Positions 44,971-52,766 of a stretch of DNA of 64,000 bases are shown here, piece by piece. Made by a program: the position numbers and the translations under genes. The stretch is from CAMCXE01 sp036520615 (GTDB lineage: Bacteria; Pseudomonadota; Gammaproteobacteria; Pseudomonadales; Cellvibrionaceae), in assembly GCA_036520615.1 (NCBI GenBank), contig DATDJI010000021.1, forward strand, positions 1 through 64,000, written 5' to 3'. A model generated the notes under the pieces. It searched no databases. It was not told the DNA's origin and saw only the letters and a program-made list of their open reading frames with translations. The number at the start of each line of letters is the position of its first letter. Positions within the stretch are counted from its first letter, which is position 1.

Positions 44971-46149
44971 ATGGATGACTATTTAGAAGACGCCCATATA
45001 GATACTTTAGCTATTCGCGCAGGTATACGGCGCAGTCATGAAGGTGAACATTCCGAACCCATTTTTTTAACGTCAAGTTATGTATTTGAGTCAGCGCAAG
45101 AAGCAGCTGCACGATTTTCCGGTGAGCTTGCGGGTAATGTTTATTCGCGTTATACCAACCCCAGCGTACGTACATTTGAAGAGCGTTTAGCTGCTTTAGA
45201 AGGCGCCGAAGCCGCGGTGGCGACGGCATCGGGCATGGCAGCTATTTTAAGTACGTGTATGGCTTTGCTGAAATCGGGCGATCATGTTGTCTGCTCACGC
45301 AGCGTATTTGGTACTACATCAGTTTTATTTACTAAATACCTAACTAAATTTGGTATTACCACGGATTTTGTGAGCCTTACGGATATGGACGCTTGGGCGC
45401 AGGCCATTAAACCCAACACTCGCCTGTTATTTTTAGAAACCCCGTCAAATCCATTAAATGATGTAGCCGATTTGCGCTCATTGAGCGCATTGGCTAAAAA
45501 TAATAACTGCCTATTAGCCGTAGACAATTGTTTTTGCACACCGGCCTTGCAATTACCTTTAACACTGGGCGCCGATTTAGTTATTCATAGCGCGACTAAA
45601 TATTTGGATGGGCAGGGGCGTTGTTTAGGCGGTGCTGTTGCTGGTAGCCAAACATTAATTGGCGAGGTATTAGGGTTTATTCGTACCTGTGGACCGAGTA
45701 TGAGCGCATTTAATGCGTGGGTTTTTAGTAAGGGCCTGGAAACGCTACGTCTACGCATGGATGCACATTCGGCCAATGCATTGGAATTAGCCCAGTGGTT
45801 AAGCGAGCAAAGTTGGGTGGAAAAAGTTTTTTATGCAGGTCTTGAAACGCACCCTGGCCATAAGCTGGCCAAATCCCAACAGCGTGGATTTGGCGGGGTT
45901 TTATCATTTTGCGTTTCAGGTGGCCGCTCTCAAGCTTGGGCGGTTTTGGATTCCTGTCGCTTAATGAGTTTAACGGCGAATCTTGGCGACACGAAAACAA
46001 CTATTGTTCATCCAGCCACTACAACTCATGGGCGTTTAAGTAATGAAGATAAAATTACTGCGGGCATAAGTGAAAATTTAATTCGTGTTGCAGTTGGATT
46101 GGAAAATATTGCCGATTTAAAAACTGACTTGTTGCGGCATAGAAAATAG
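44971..46149 (+). CDS. metZ: O-succinylhomoserine sulfhydrylase
   Basis: A 392-residue PLP enzyme of the Cys/Met metabolism family that makes homocysteine directly from O-succinylhomoserine and sulfide. The PLP lysine is K210 in HSATKYLDGQGR, preceded by DNCFCTP. The cvpA-purF-metZ order is that of Pseudomonas and supports MetZ over cystathionine gamma-synthase. The ATG follows AGGTG by 7 bases. Confidence 0.92.
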   Translation: MDDYLEDAHIDTLAIRAGIRRSHEGEHSEPIFLTSSYVFESAQEAAARFSGELAGNVYSRYTNPSVRTFEERLAALEGAEAAVATASGMAAILSTCMALLKSGDHVVCSRSVFGTTSVLFTKYLTKFGITTDFVSLTDMDAWAQAIKPNTRLLFLETPSNPLNDVADLRSLSALAKNNNCLLAVDNCFCTPALQLPLTLGADLVIHSATKYLDGQGRCLGGAVAGSQTLIGEVLGFIRTCGPSMSAFNAWVFSKGLETLRLRMDAHSANALELAQWLSEQSWVEKVFYAGLETHPGHKLAKSQQRGFGGVLSFCVSGGRSQAWAVLDSCRLMSLTANLGDTKTTIVHPATTTHGRLSNEDKITAGISENLIRVAVGLENIADLKTDLLRHRK

Positions 46150-46194
46150 CGCGCCGCGGGAAGCAGAAATTATTGCGCCAATTAAGTAGGCCCC

Positions 46195-47688
46195 ATGGCA
46201 GAACTCTTTATTTATATCCTTGGCATAAGTCTGCTGATTATCGTAGCGGGTTGTTTAGGATGGGTGATGCGGCTGCGTACTCAGTTGGCGTTAACCCAGC
46301 AGATTTTGCAGCACACTCAAACCCAAGCGCAAAATTCAGCCGCTGAATATATTCAGTTGCAGCAGCGTTATTCAGTGACGCAATTTGAGCATCAAAATTT
46401 GTTATCTCGTGCGGCTGTATTAGATGAGCAAATTCATACGCGGCAGGAGCAATTGATGCAGGCTAGTGCTCAGCTACATGGCCTACAGCAGAAAAACGAG
46501 CAACAGGCACAGCGGCTGGAAGACTTAGGACAGATGCTATCGGCACTGAAAGCTGCAGATACTGAACGCAAATTGCAACAAACGGTGCAGCAGGAGCAGT
46601 GGCAAACTCAAAAAGTGCAGTTGCAGCAAGAATTTGAAAACCTGGCGAATAAAATATTTCGCGAAAAAGGCGAGCAATTCGCCCGTTCTAGTCAAGAGCA
46701 TCTGGGCCTATTGTTAAGCCCATTTCGCGAGCAAATCAGCGAGTTTCGCACGCGGGTAGATGCTATCCATCAAGAGTCGTTTGTGGCAAATTCCGGTTTA
46801 AATCTGCAAATACAACAATTGCAATTACTTAATCAGCAAATCACTCAAGACGCGCAAAATTTAACTCTGGCACTTAAGGGTGATAAAAAACTCAGCGGCA
46901 CCTGGGGAGAAATGCAGTTGGAAAAAACTCTGCAATTAGCCGGATTGATGCCGGAAGAACACTACAGTCGCGAGGTGGTTTTACAGCACGAGGATGGATC
47001 GTCGCGTCGGCCGGATTTTATTATTCACTTGCCCGACGGTAAACACGTGGTGCTTGATAGTAAGGTCTCTTTAGTGGATTACGATGCTGCTTGTGCCGCT
47101 GTAACAGAAGCAGAAATTAAGCAGTCTTTAGAGGCTTATGTTAAAGCCTTAAAGCGCCATATTGATGGTTTGGCGGAGCGCGATTACAGCAACCTTGTCG
47201 GAATTCGCAGTCCATCGTTTGTATTGATGTTTTTGCCGTTGGAATCTGCGTACATCGAAGCGTTAAAATTTAACCGTGAGTTATTTAATTACGGCTATAA
47301 CAAAAACGTCATTTTGGTAGCTCATACCACGTTAATGCCAATATTGCGCACCGTGGCTAATGTTTGGCAACTGGATCGAAGCAGTAAAGAGGCCGAAGCA
47401 ATTAGTGCGCGAGCAGGTGATATTTATAATCAGGCCTGTTTAGTGGCTGAGCGGTTGCTAAAATTGGGCAAAACGCTGACTACTGCAAACGCCCACTATA
47501 ATGAGACTGTGCGTGCGTTAGCGGGCAACCAAGGATTACATGGCAAATTGGAGCGGTTTAAAGATGTGGCGGGTAATATTACTCGGCAATTCCCAAACCT
47601 GAGCCCAAGTTATGAAGATATCGATTTGACTAAATTACAAGCTGCGGTGGATACATCTGTAGACGAGTTCAGTATGAGTGCTGAGTAA
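46195..47688 (+). CDS. rmuC: RmuC DNA recombination protein
   Basis: A 497-residue protein that limits inversions at short inverted repeats in E. coli. An N-terminal membrane helix (about 4-24) is followed by a long Gln-rich coiled coil (about 28-180) and then the RmuC domain, which has a restriction-endonuclease-like fold. The conserved segments GTWGEMQLEK, RPDFIIHLP and VVLDSKVSL carry the putative catalytic Glu, Asp and Lys. ATG start 45 bases after metZ. Confidence 0.93.
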   Translation: MAELFIYILGISLLIIVAGCLGWVMRLRTQLALTQQILQHTQTQAQNSAAEYIQLQQRYSVTQFEHQNLLSRAAVLDEQIHTRQEQLMQASAQLHGLQQKNEQQAQRLEDLGQMLSALKAADTERKLQQTVQQEQWQTQKVQLQQEFENLANKIFREKGEQFARSSQEHLGLLLSPFREQISEFRTRVDAIHQESFVANSGLNLQIQQLQLLNQQITQDAQNLTLALKGDKKLSGTWGEMQLEKTLQLAGLMPEEHYSREVVLQHEDGSSRRPDFIIHLPDGKHVVLDSKVSLVDYDAACAAVTEAEIKQSLEAYVKALKRHIDGLAERDYSNLVGIRSPSFVLMFLPLESAYIEALKFNRELFNYGYNKNVILVAHTTLMPILRTVANVWQLDRSSKEAEAISARAGDIYNQACLVAERLLKLGKTLTTANAHYNETVRALAGNQGLHGKLERFKDVAGNITRQFPNLSPSYEDIDLTKLQAAVDTSVDEFSMSAE

Positions 47689-47710
47689 ATTTCGTTAGGA
47701 TCAAAAAATT

Positions 47711-47754
47711 AGCCTTATTTTTACATGCCGCCTGCCGCTGGCGGCACTAAGGCT
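47711..47754. promoter_or_regulatory. Nested inverted repeats upstream of cytochrome c5 gene
   Basis: An outer pair AGCCTTA (47711-47717) and TAAGGCT (47748-47754) encloses an inner pair TGCCGCC (47726-47732) and GGCGGCA (47740-47746). It ends two bases before a TATAAT at 47756-47761, which is a likely -10 for the cytochrome gene. It could end rmuC transcripts or act as an operator over that promoter. There is no T run. Confidence 0.5.
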
Positions 47755-47795
47755 CTATAATCGGCGCATATTTTATTTTTTTGAGGGCTTTTATT

Positions 47796-48224
47796 GTGAC
47801 CGTAAGAATTTTAAGCATGGGTAAATGGTTTTCTGTATTTTTTAGTGCGAGTATTTTGAGCTTATCTTTGTCTACGGCTTGGGCGGCAGAAGATGTTGCT
47901 GAGCGCATAAAGCCAGTGGGTAAAAGTTGTATGGAAGGGCAGCCCTGTGCGGCGGCGGTGGTTGCAGCTTCTTTTGGCACGCGCACAGGCGAAGAGCTTT
48001 ATACGGCTAAATGCAGCCTATGCCATGGTGCCGGAGTACTGGGCGCGCCTAAGTTTGGTGACGCGTCTGCATGGGGGCCGCGCATAGCAGAGCGTAAGTT
48101 GGAAGGCTTGTATGAGCATGCAATCAAAGGCTTTAACGCTATGCCGCCCAAAGGCACTTGCGCTGACTGTAGCGATGATGAAATCAAAGGCGCTGTAAAA
48201 TATATGGTGGATAAAGCCAAATAG
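47796..48224 (+). CDS. Cytochrome c5-type periplasmic cytochrome
   Basis: A 142-residue protein with a signal peptide (about 1-30, ending AWA) and one haem c site, C73-SL-C76-H77. The axial Met116 is in NAMPPKG, and the CADCSDDE pair of cysteines after it is the disulfide hallmark of cytochrome c5. It carries electrons between respiratory complexes in the periplasm. The GTG at 47796 has GAGGG 8 bases upstream; TTG 47781 and ATG 47817 are alternatives. A strong terminator follows. Its haem would be attached by the Ccm system encoded in this window. Confidence 0.9.
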   Translation: MTVRILSMGKWFSVFFSASILSLSLSTAWAAEDVAERIKPVGKSCMEGQPCAAAVVAASFGTRTGEELYTAKCSLCHGAGVLGAPKFGDASAWGPRIAERKLEGLYEHAIKGFNAMPPKGTCADCSDDEIKGAVKYMVDKAK

Positions 48225-48240
48225 TATTGGATGTAGTTGA

Positions 48241-48267
48241 AAAGGGCCGCTTAGCGGCCCTTTTTTA
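48241..48267 (+). terminator. Terminator after cytochrome c5 gene
   Basis: A 10-bp stem AAAGGGCCGC/GCGGCCCTTT with a three-base loop and a T run of six, 17 bases after the stop. Confidence 0.92.
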
Positions 48268-48491
48268 TTTACAAAAAGCGGCTATTTCCATGGTTACTCA
48301 AGGCTAATTTCTGCTGTTGGTTTTCCGCATTATTTTGCTTAGTCGGACATTTGCACCCGCAGATCATAGGTATTTGGTGCAGCCAGTTGAGGTTCAACTT
48401 AACACCCAGTAGACATTTTGTTAACGCAATTGAGCGTAGCCCGAATTCAGCACCTAAACTTGCGGTTAATCGGCGAATTCTAGAGGCAGTT

Positions 48492-48941
48492 ATGACGGTA
48501 TATTTTTATTCGAGCATGAAACAAGCGGTGCTTTATCTTTTGTTAGCCTGTTTGCCAGTTGTCGGTTTGGTGTGTTTTTATCAGGCATTGAATATGTGGG
48601 AGCTGTCGTATTGGGCATGGATGGCGTTCTGGGGGCTGATCAGCGCGCTATTTCTAGGCTTATTTTTTTTGGGGCTGCGTTGGCGGATATTTATCCATAC
48701 TCGTATTGAGCTGACTCATGAAGGCCTGATATTGCACCAGGGTGCGGTCGCCAAAGTGCACAGTTGGCAACAGATAGGCGCTGTTAAAAGCTGGCCTTTA
48801 TTACAACTACTAATTCTTTTTGATGCGAAGGGACAGGTAGTGCTTCCTGTTGATCATATGCTCAATGGTTTCGAGGAATTTAAACGAGCTGTCGACCAGT
48901 ACTTGAATAACAGGCTTACCGAACAGGAAAGTCAAAGTTAA
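48492..48941 (+). CDS. Small two-helix membrane protein with possible PH-like domain
   Basis: A 149-residue protein I cannot name. Two membrane helices span about 10-30 and 38-62. A 70-residue beta-rich domain follows, with the pattern RIELTHEGLILHQGAVAKVHSWQQI, resembling bacterial PH (YcxB/DUF304-like) domains. The ATG at 48492 has GAGG five bases upstream. A frame open to 48351 is rejected. Monocistronic by spacing. Confidence 0.6.
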   Translation: MTVYFYSSMKQAVLYLLLACLPVVGLVCFYQALNMWELSYWAWMAFWGLISALFLGLFFLGLRWRIFIHTRIELTHEGLILHQGAVAKVHSWQQIGAVKSWPLLQLLILFDAKGQVVLPVDHMLNGFEEFKRAVDQYLNNRLTEQESQS

Positions 48942-49643
48942 TAGCTATTTAGTGAATCTAAAGCCGCATGAAAGATTTAATAACGTAGAATTTCTACTCT
49001 GGAAATTACACCACTATCACGATACGCAGTTTGTCCGATTAACCTGTTAGTTTCGCTCTTCTAATCTGCCATTTGTTACGTCGAAATTGCGTTGTTCACA
49101 TCAACATTTGTTTAGCACTATACAGGTTTTTATAAATCCTTACGCCTTGCATGAATCACACATCTAAAATGGATTGAGGAATATTTACATCGTTTAATGC
49201 TTAGATCAGTAAAGGTCGTTACGTCTGGCTCAAGTACACCGCTTAACGCTCATCTGTGAGGCACTTGGAATGTCAGTCTGTATGACGAGCATCCATGCTA
49301 ATTTACTAATTTCCAAGGCTGTAAACCTTACAGGAAGAATAATCAGTCTAATTCGCGGATCCGTTTTTGTAATATTGGAAAATTGATCAAAATTCATGTT
49401 ATGTGAATTGGCACTTTGGTTTAGGGCCGCGTGAGGGAACGAGACTCTGTACAAAAAAACCGCAATTTTATTCTGCAACCTTTTTATACCGGGAATAAGA
49501 TCAGGTACTATTACCTTCCCCGCAAATCAGGTCAGTAAACGCTATGGCTCTCATCTATAGACAAACGATTCAACCATCTGCAGATACCGCTCGTCGTTAC
49601 AGGTCTTTTTTGGTTGTGAGCGCTAAGGTGTGGGAGGTATCTG
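48942..49643. other. 700-base gene-poor region
   Basis: The longest stretch without a supported gene. A minus-strand 82-codon frame (49230-49478) has no ribosome site or family features. Base composition is A/T-richer than in neighbouring genes. The right end holds the GGGAGG site of the AIM24-type gene. I find no tRNA-like fold, terminator or tandem repeat. Confidence 0.5.
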
Positions 49644-52600
49644 GTGTCTAATTCTTATAACGTTGTATTAACAGGTGAACTGCTGAAAGGCCAGTCCATC
49701 ATGCAAGCGGCGAACAGTTTAAGTAAATTATTTAAAATAGCGCCTCTTCAAGCACAACAAATGCTCGCACGCGCTCCGCTGGTAATCAAAAAAAATCTTG
49801 AAGAGGACACTGCGCTAAGGTTCGTCCAGGCAATGTATAAATCAGGCTTTGGCGCCGCTGTCGAAGAGCAAAAAGCTGTTAAAACCACTATTTTGATGCA
49901 TTCGTTTTCCAGCCACTATCACGATGATGAAGACGATGCCGATGAAGAGCCTGCGACTACTAGCATTACTCCCGTTTTGGTCGAGCAGTCCCGTTTAGAG
50001 GAAAGCCTTGATACGGAATTGACAATTCCAGTTGTGTCTATGGCACCCGTTACTGCAGTAAGTAATATTGTTGCTCCGCAGATATCGCATGCTGCCATCA
50101 ATGCAGCTGCTGAGATTAACGTAGATGAAAAAACGTCAACTGAATCGCAAGCAGTCCTTGAAGCCTTAGCACAGTCAGCTGAAGCTCAGATCAGCATGCT
50201 GGTTGCTCAAACTAATCAACAGGGCGAAATTGACCGGCCTTTAGTAAATAATCCAGAATCAATCTGCACAGCTCAGGTAGACGAAGCTTCTGAAATAGAC
50301 GCTTCTGAAACAGACGACTCGGAAATAGATTCTTCAAAAATAGACGTTTCAGAAAAAGACGCCTCAGAAGTAGAGTCAGGCGCGACGGATACAAAAGCCT
50401 CCTTTGATTTAGTTGTTTCTCCTCAAGAAATAGCTCCCGATCTAACCGAGCAGCCCATTGATGAAACCGGTGAATTAAGTGAACAGAATCTTGTTACTGA
50501 AACTTCTGTAGCGAACGCTGATTTATCAGAGGCGCACTCTTATCATCCGTTCGCGGTTTGGAATACAGATGCTGCAGCTGGTGAGGCTGCGACAGATAAA
50601 ACTTCAGTAGATGACACCTTAGTAAATGAGGCCCTAGTAACTCAGACCCATGCAGCTCAAATTCCAGCGGCTGAAGCTCAATCAGCTCAAAATGAATTTT
50701 TTGAAACATTCTCATCCCTAACTTCACCCAGTGAAATCGCTGCGTATTCAACAGATGCCCAAGTTATCGACGCGTTTAATGATGACGCCCGAGCTTCTAT
50801 TTTAGGGACCTCAGAAGCTATTAATTCTGGAGCCGATGCGATTGAACAGATTACTGTCTCCAGCGAGCAGGCATCAAATGATTCCATCGAGTCTGTTTTT
50901 ACTGCGGATGGACCTACAGCTGAACGGATCGAACAGAGCGGGCAGTCAGTTGAGTTAGCGCCCGAGCTAGCGGAATTAGTAGACGTTGAACCCAGTATCG
51001 AGGCAGAGGCTGCAGTTGATGCAGTGGCTCCGTTGGAGAGCGACTTAGTCACTCCAACTGCACAGACTGAAGCGATCGAAGTGGTTGAAGCGGAGGCAAG
51101 TGCCGAGTCTGATCTGACCGATTTGCAATGGGTCGAGCCTGTGGCGCAATGGCAGACGGTGGCGGAATTGGCGGAATCGGGTGAGGTTGAGCAGTTACAC
51201 GCCAATACAAGTAATAGTGTTGCACTGAACCGAGCCAGCACCGATGCAATTGTTGGCTATGGGGCTGGCAGCGGCGGCGACTTTAGCGACCACAGAGCTG
51301 AGGTAACCCGCTTTGACGACGAGCCTACTGAACCACCGGTCACCTGGGATGAATCGGTAGAAATAACCCAAGCGCTCACCGACCGACTGGCGCAAATTGC
51401 TGAAGAAAGCAAAGCAGTTGATAAGCCTTCTGAAGACGACAGCGTAGATCTTGATGCGGCGGCAGCTGAGTTTGATGGCTCAGCGACCGCAGAAGGCGTT
51501 CTATTGTTTGAAGAAGCGGATGTTACTGAAATTTCCGCTGCCGATTGGGACGACTGGCATCCGGCGGAACCCTATTCGGCCGAATCTGGCAAGCGTGCTT
51601 TCGATCCGCTATTGGATTTTGATCAAGTGGAGGCTGATTGGAAAAACAGTGCAGTTGAGTTTTCCTTTGATGCTGTAGGTGCTTTTTATTCAAACGATCA
51701 CCACTGCGGCCTAACTGCGGAAAATGAACAGGAGTTAGAAGCTTTTCTGGGAACTGCCGATACTGAAGAACTCGATGAGGATAACGCTGGTTATCATGAT
51801 TCAGTTAACGAGGTTGAAAGTACGGATAAGTACAGTGACGGTATCAAGCTGAGTGATGACTACCTAAGTGTTCATACTATTAATAGCGAAGCCGGTGAAG
51901 CCGCAGCTGCGCAGGAAGGGCCTTATTATTCCCTCCATGCGAGCGAGGAATTTGCCGTTAATGAACCTAGCGTTGAAGGCACGTATCGAGTATTCAACGA
52001 TGCCGATGCCGATGCCGATGGCTGGGCCCATGAGATAAGTGTGCAAGCCAATTGTGGGTTTCTTGAGGTTACTATTCCTAAGGGTAAAGAATTGCATGTT
52101 GCGGCTGCGGCAGCGGTGACTATGGGCCTGAGCCTGCATGAGCAGTTGCAAGCCGGCAGCGGCGTGCGAGCCTGGTTGTTGGCTAAGGGTTTTATTATCA
52201 ATACCTATGAAGCGATTGAATCCGCGGGCAATGTAGGTATTACGGCAATAACCCATGGTATGGTTTGCGCAATTGATGCCAGCGATTTTCCTGTCATGGT
52301 TCAGCAAAATGCTTACCTAGCCTCGACTGGTAGCGTGCAGCTTAATGCCGACCAAAGTCGTTTAAACCCAGTGGTAAATGCCTGTAAGTGGATTCATTGC
52401 TCCGGTGCAGGTGAGCTTTGGTTGAACGCTCAAGGGCTCTGGGAAATGGTTGAGGTTGATGGCTGTTACCGTATCAACTCGCGCTATTTGATGGCATTTT
52501 CCAAAAGCTTAGAACTTAAAGCGCCGCCCTTGGCGGGATTAAAATCCTATTTAACTTCTGGTGGCGGTGTGGAATGTCGGCTTACAGGCCGAGGCGTGGT

Positions 52601-52655
52601 ATGGGTACAAACGGATGCTTCAAGAGCACCTGTGTTGTGGCAAAAAGCCAGTTGA
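49644..52655 (+). CDS. Large acidic protein with L7/L12-like N-terminus and AIM24-like C-terminus
   Basis: A 1003-residue protein without signal peptide or membrane segment. Residues 1-78 (VVLTGELLKGQS, then APLVIKKNLEEDTALRFVQAMYKSG) match the small ribosomal L7/L12 C-terminal-like module found in several Pseudomonas and Shewanella proteins. Residues about 80-790 are very acidic and low in complexity, rich in Glu, Ala, Ser and Asp. Residues about 796-1000 resemble the AIM24/TIGR00266 beta-domain: a Gly-rich strand order ending GVECRLTGRGVVWVQT. The GTG start has a perfect GGGAGG site 6 bases upstream. Function unknown. It is monocistronic, ending at a terminator shared with GH67. Confidence 0.75.
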   Translation: MSNSYNVVLTGELLKGQSIMQAANSLSKLFKIAPLQAQQMLARAPLVIKKNLEEDTALRFVQAMYKSGFGAAVEEQKAVKTTILMHSFSSHYHDDEDDADEEPATTSITPVLVEQSRLEESLDTELTIPVVSMAPVTAVSNIVAPQISHAAINAAAEINVDEKTSTESQAVLEALAQSAEAQISMLVAQTNQQGEIDRPLVNNPESICTAQVDEASEIDASETDDSEIDSSKIDVSEKDASEVESGATDTKASFDLVVSPQEIAPDLTEQPIDETGELSEQNLVTETSVANADLSEAHSYHPFAVWNTDAAAGEAATDKTSVDDTLVNEALVTQTHAAQIPAAEAQSAQNEFFETFSSLTSPSEIAAYSTDAQVIDAFNDDARASILGTSEAINSGADAIEQITVSSEQASNDSIESVFTADGPTAERIEQSGQSVELAPELAELVDVEPSIEAEAAVDAVAPLESDLVTPTAQTEAIEVVEAEASAESDLTDLQWVEPVAQWQTVAELAESGEVEQLHANTSNSVALNRASTDAIVGYGAGSGGDFSDHRAEVTRFDDEPTEPPVTWDESVEITQALTDRLAQIAEESKAVDKPSEDDSVDLDAAAAEFDGSATAEGVLLFEEADVTEISAADWDDWHPAEPYSAESGKRAFDPLLDFDQVEADWKNSAVEFSFDAVGAFYSNDHHCGLTAENEQELEAFLGTADTEELDEDNAGYHDSVNEVESTDKYSDGIKLSDDYLSVHTINSEAGEAAAAQEGPYYSLHASEEFAVNEPSVEGTYRVFNDADADADGWAHEISVQANCGFLEVTIPKGKELHVAAAAAVTMGLSLHEQLQAGSGVRAWLLAKGFIINTYEAIESAGNVGITAITHGMVCAIDASDFPVMVQQNAYLASTGSVQLNADQSRLNPVVNACKWIHCSGAGELWLNAQGLWEMVEVDGCYRINSRYLMAFSKSLELKAPPLAGLKSYLTSGGGVECRLTGRGVVWVQTDASRAPVLWQKAS
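50281..50385 (+). repeat. 15-base tandem repeats in the acidic region
   Basis: Six or more degenerate 15-base units encode S-E-x-D-(A/D/S/V) pentapeptides (EASEIDASETDDSEID and onward). Third-base drift shows an old expansion still selected for acidity. A second short run of GATGCC codons encodes DADAD near 52000. Confidence 0.75.
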
Positions 52656-52680
52656 TTAAATCAAATCGTGTTAAAGAATA

Positions 52681-52707
52681 AAAAAACCCGCTAATGCGGG
52701 TTTTTTT
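52681..52707. terminator. Bidirectional terminator between AIM24-type gene and GH67
   Basis: An 11-bp stem AAAAAACCCGC/GCGGGTTTTTT with a TAAT loop and T runs on both strands. It lies between convergent genes, 25 bases after the plus-strand stop and about 60 bases past the GH67 stop. Confidence 0.9.
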
Positions 52708-52766
52708 ATGGCCGAGCGCAATGGGGAAATGAAAAAAATTAAATCGTCCGAATAAACCTATAGACA

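Noticed and set aside
49230..49478. 82-codon minus-strand frame in the 700-base gap
   Set aside because: No ribosome site, no recognisable domain, A/T-rich composition consistent with chance.
50687..51241. 184-codon minus-strand Ser/Ala-rich frame
   Set aside because: Shadow of the acidic low-complexity part of the AIM24-type gene.
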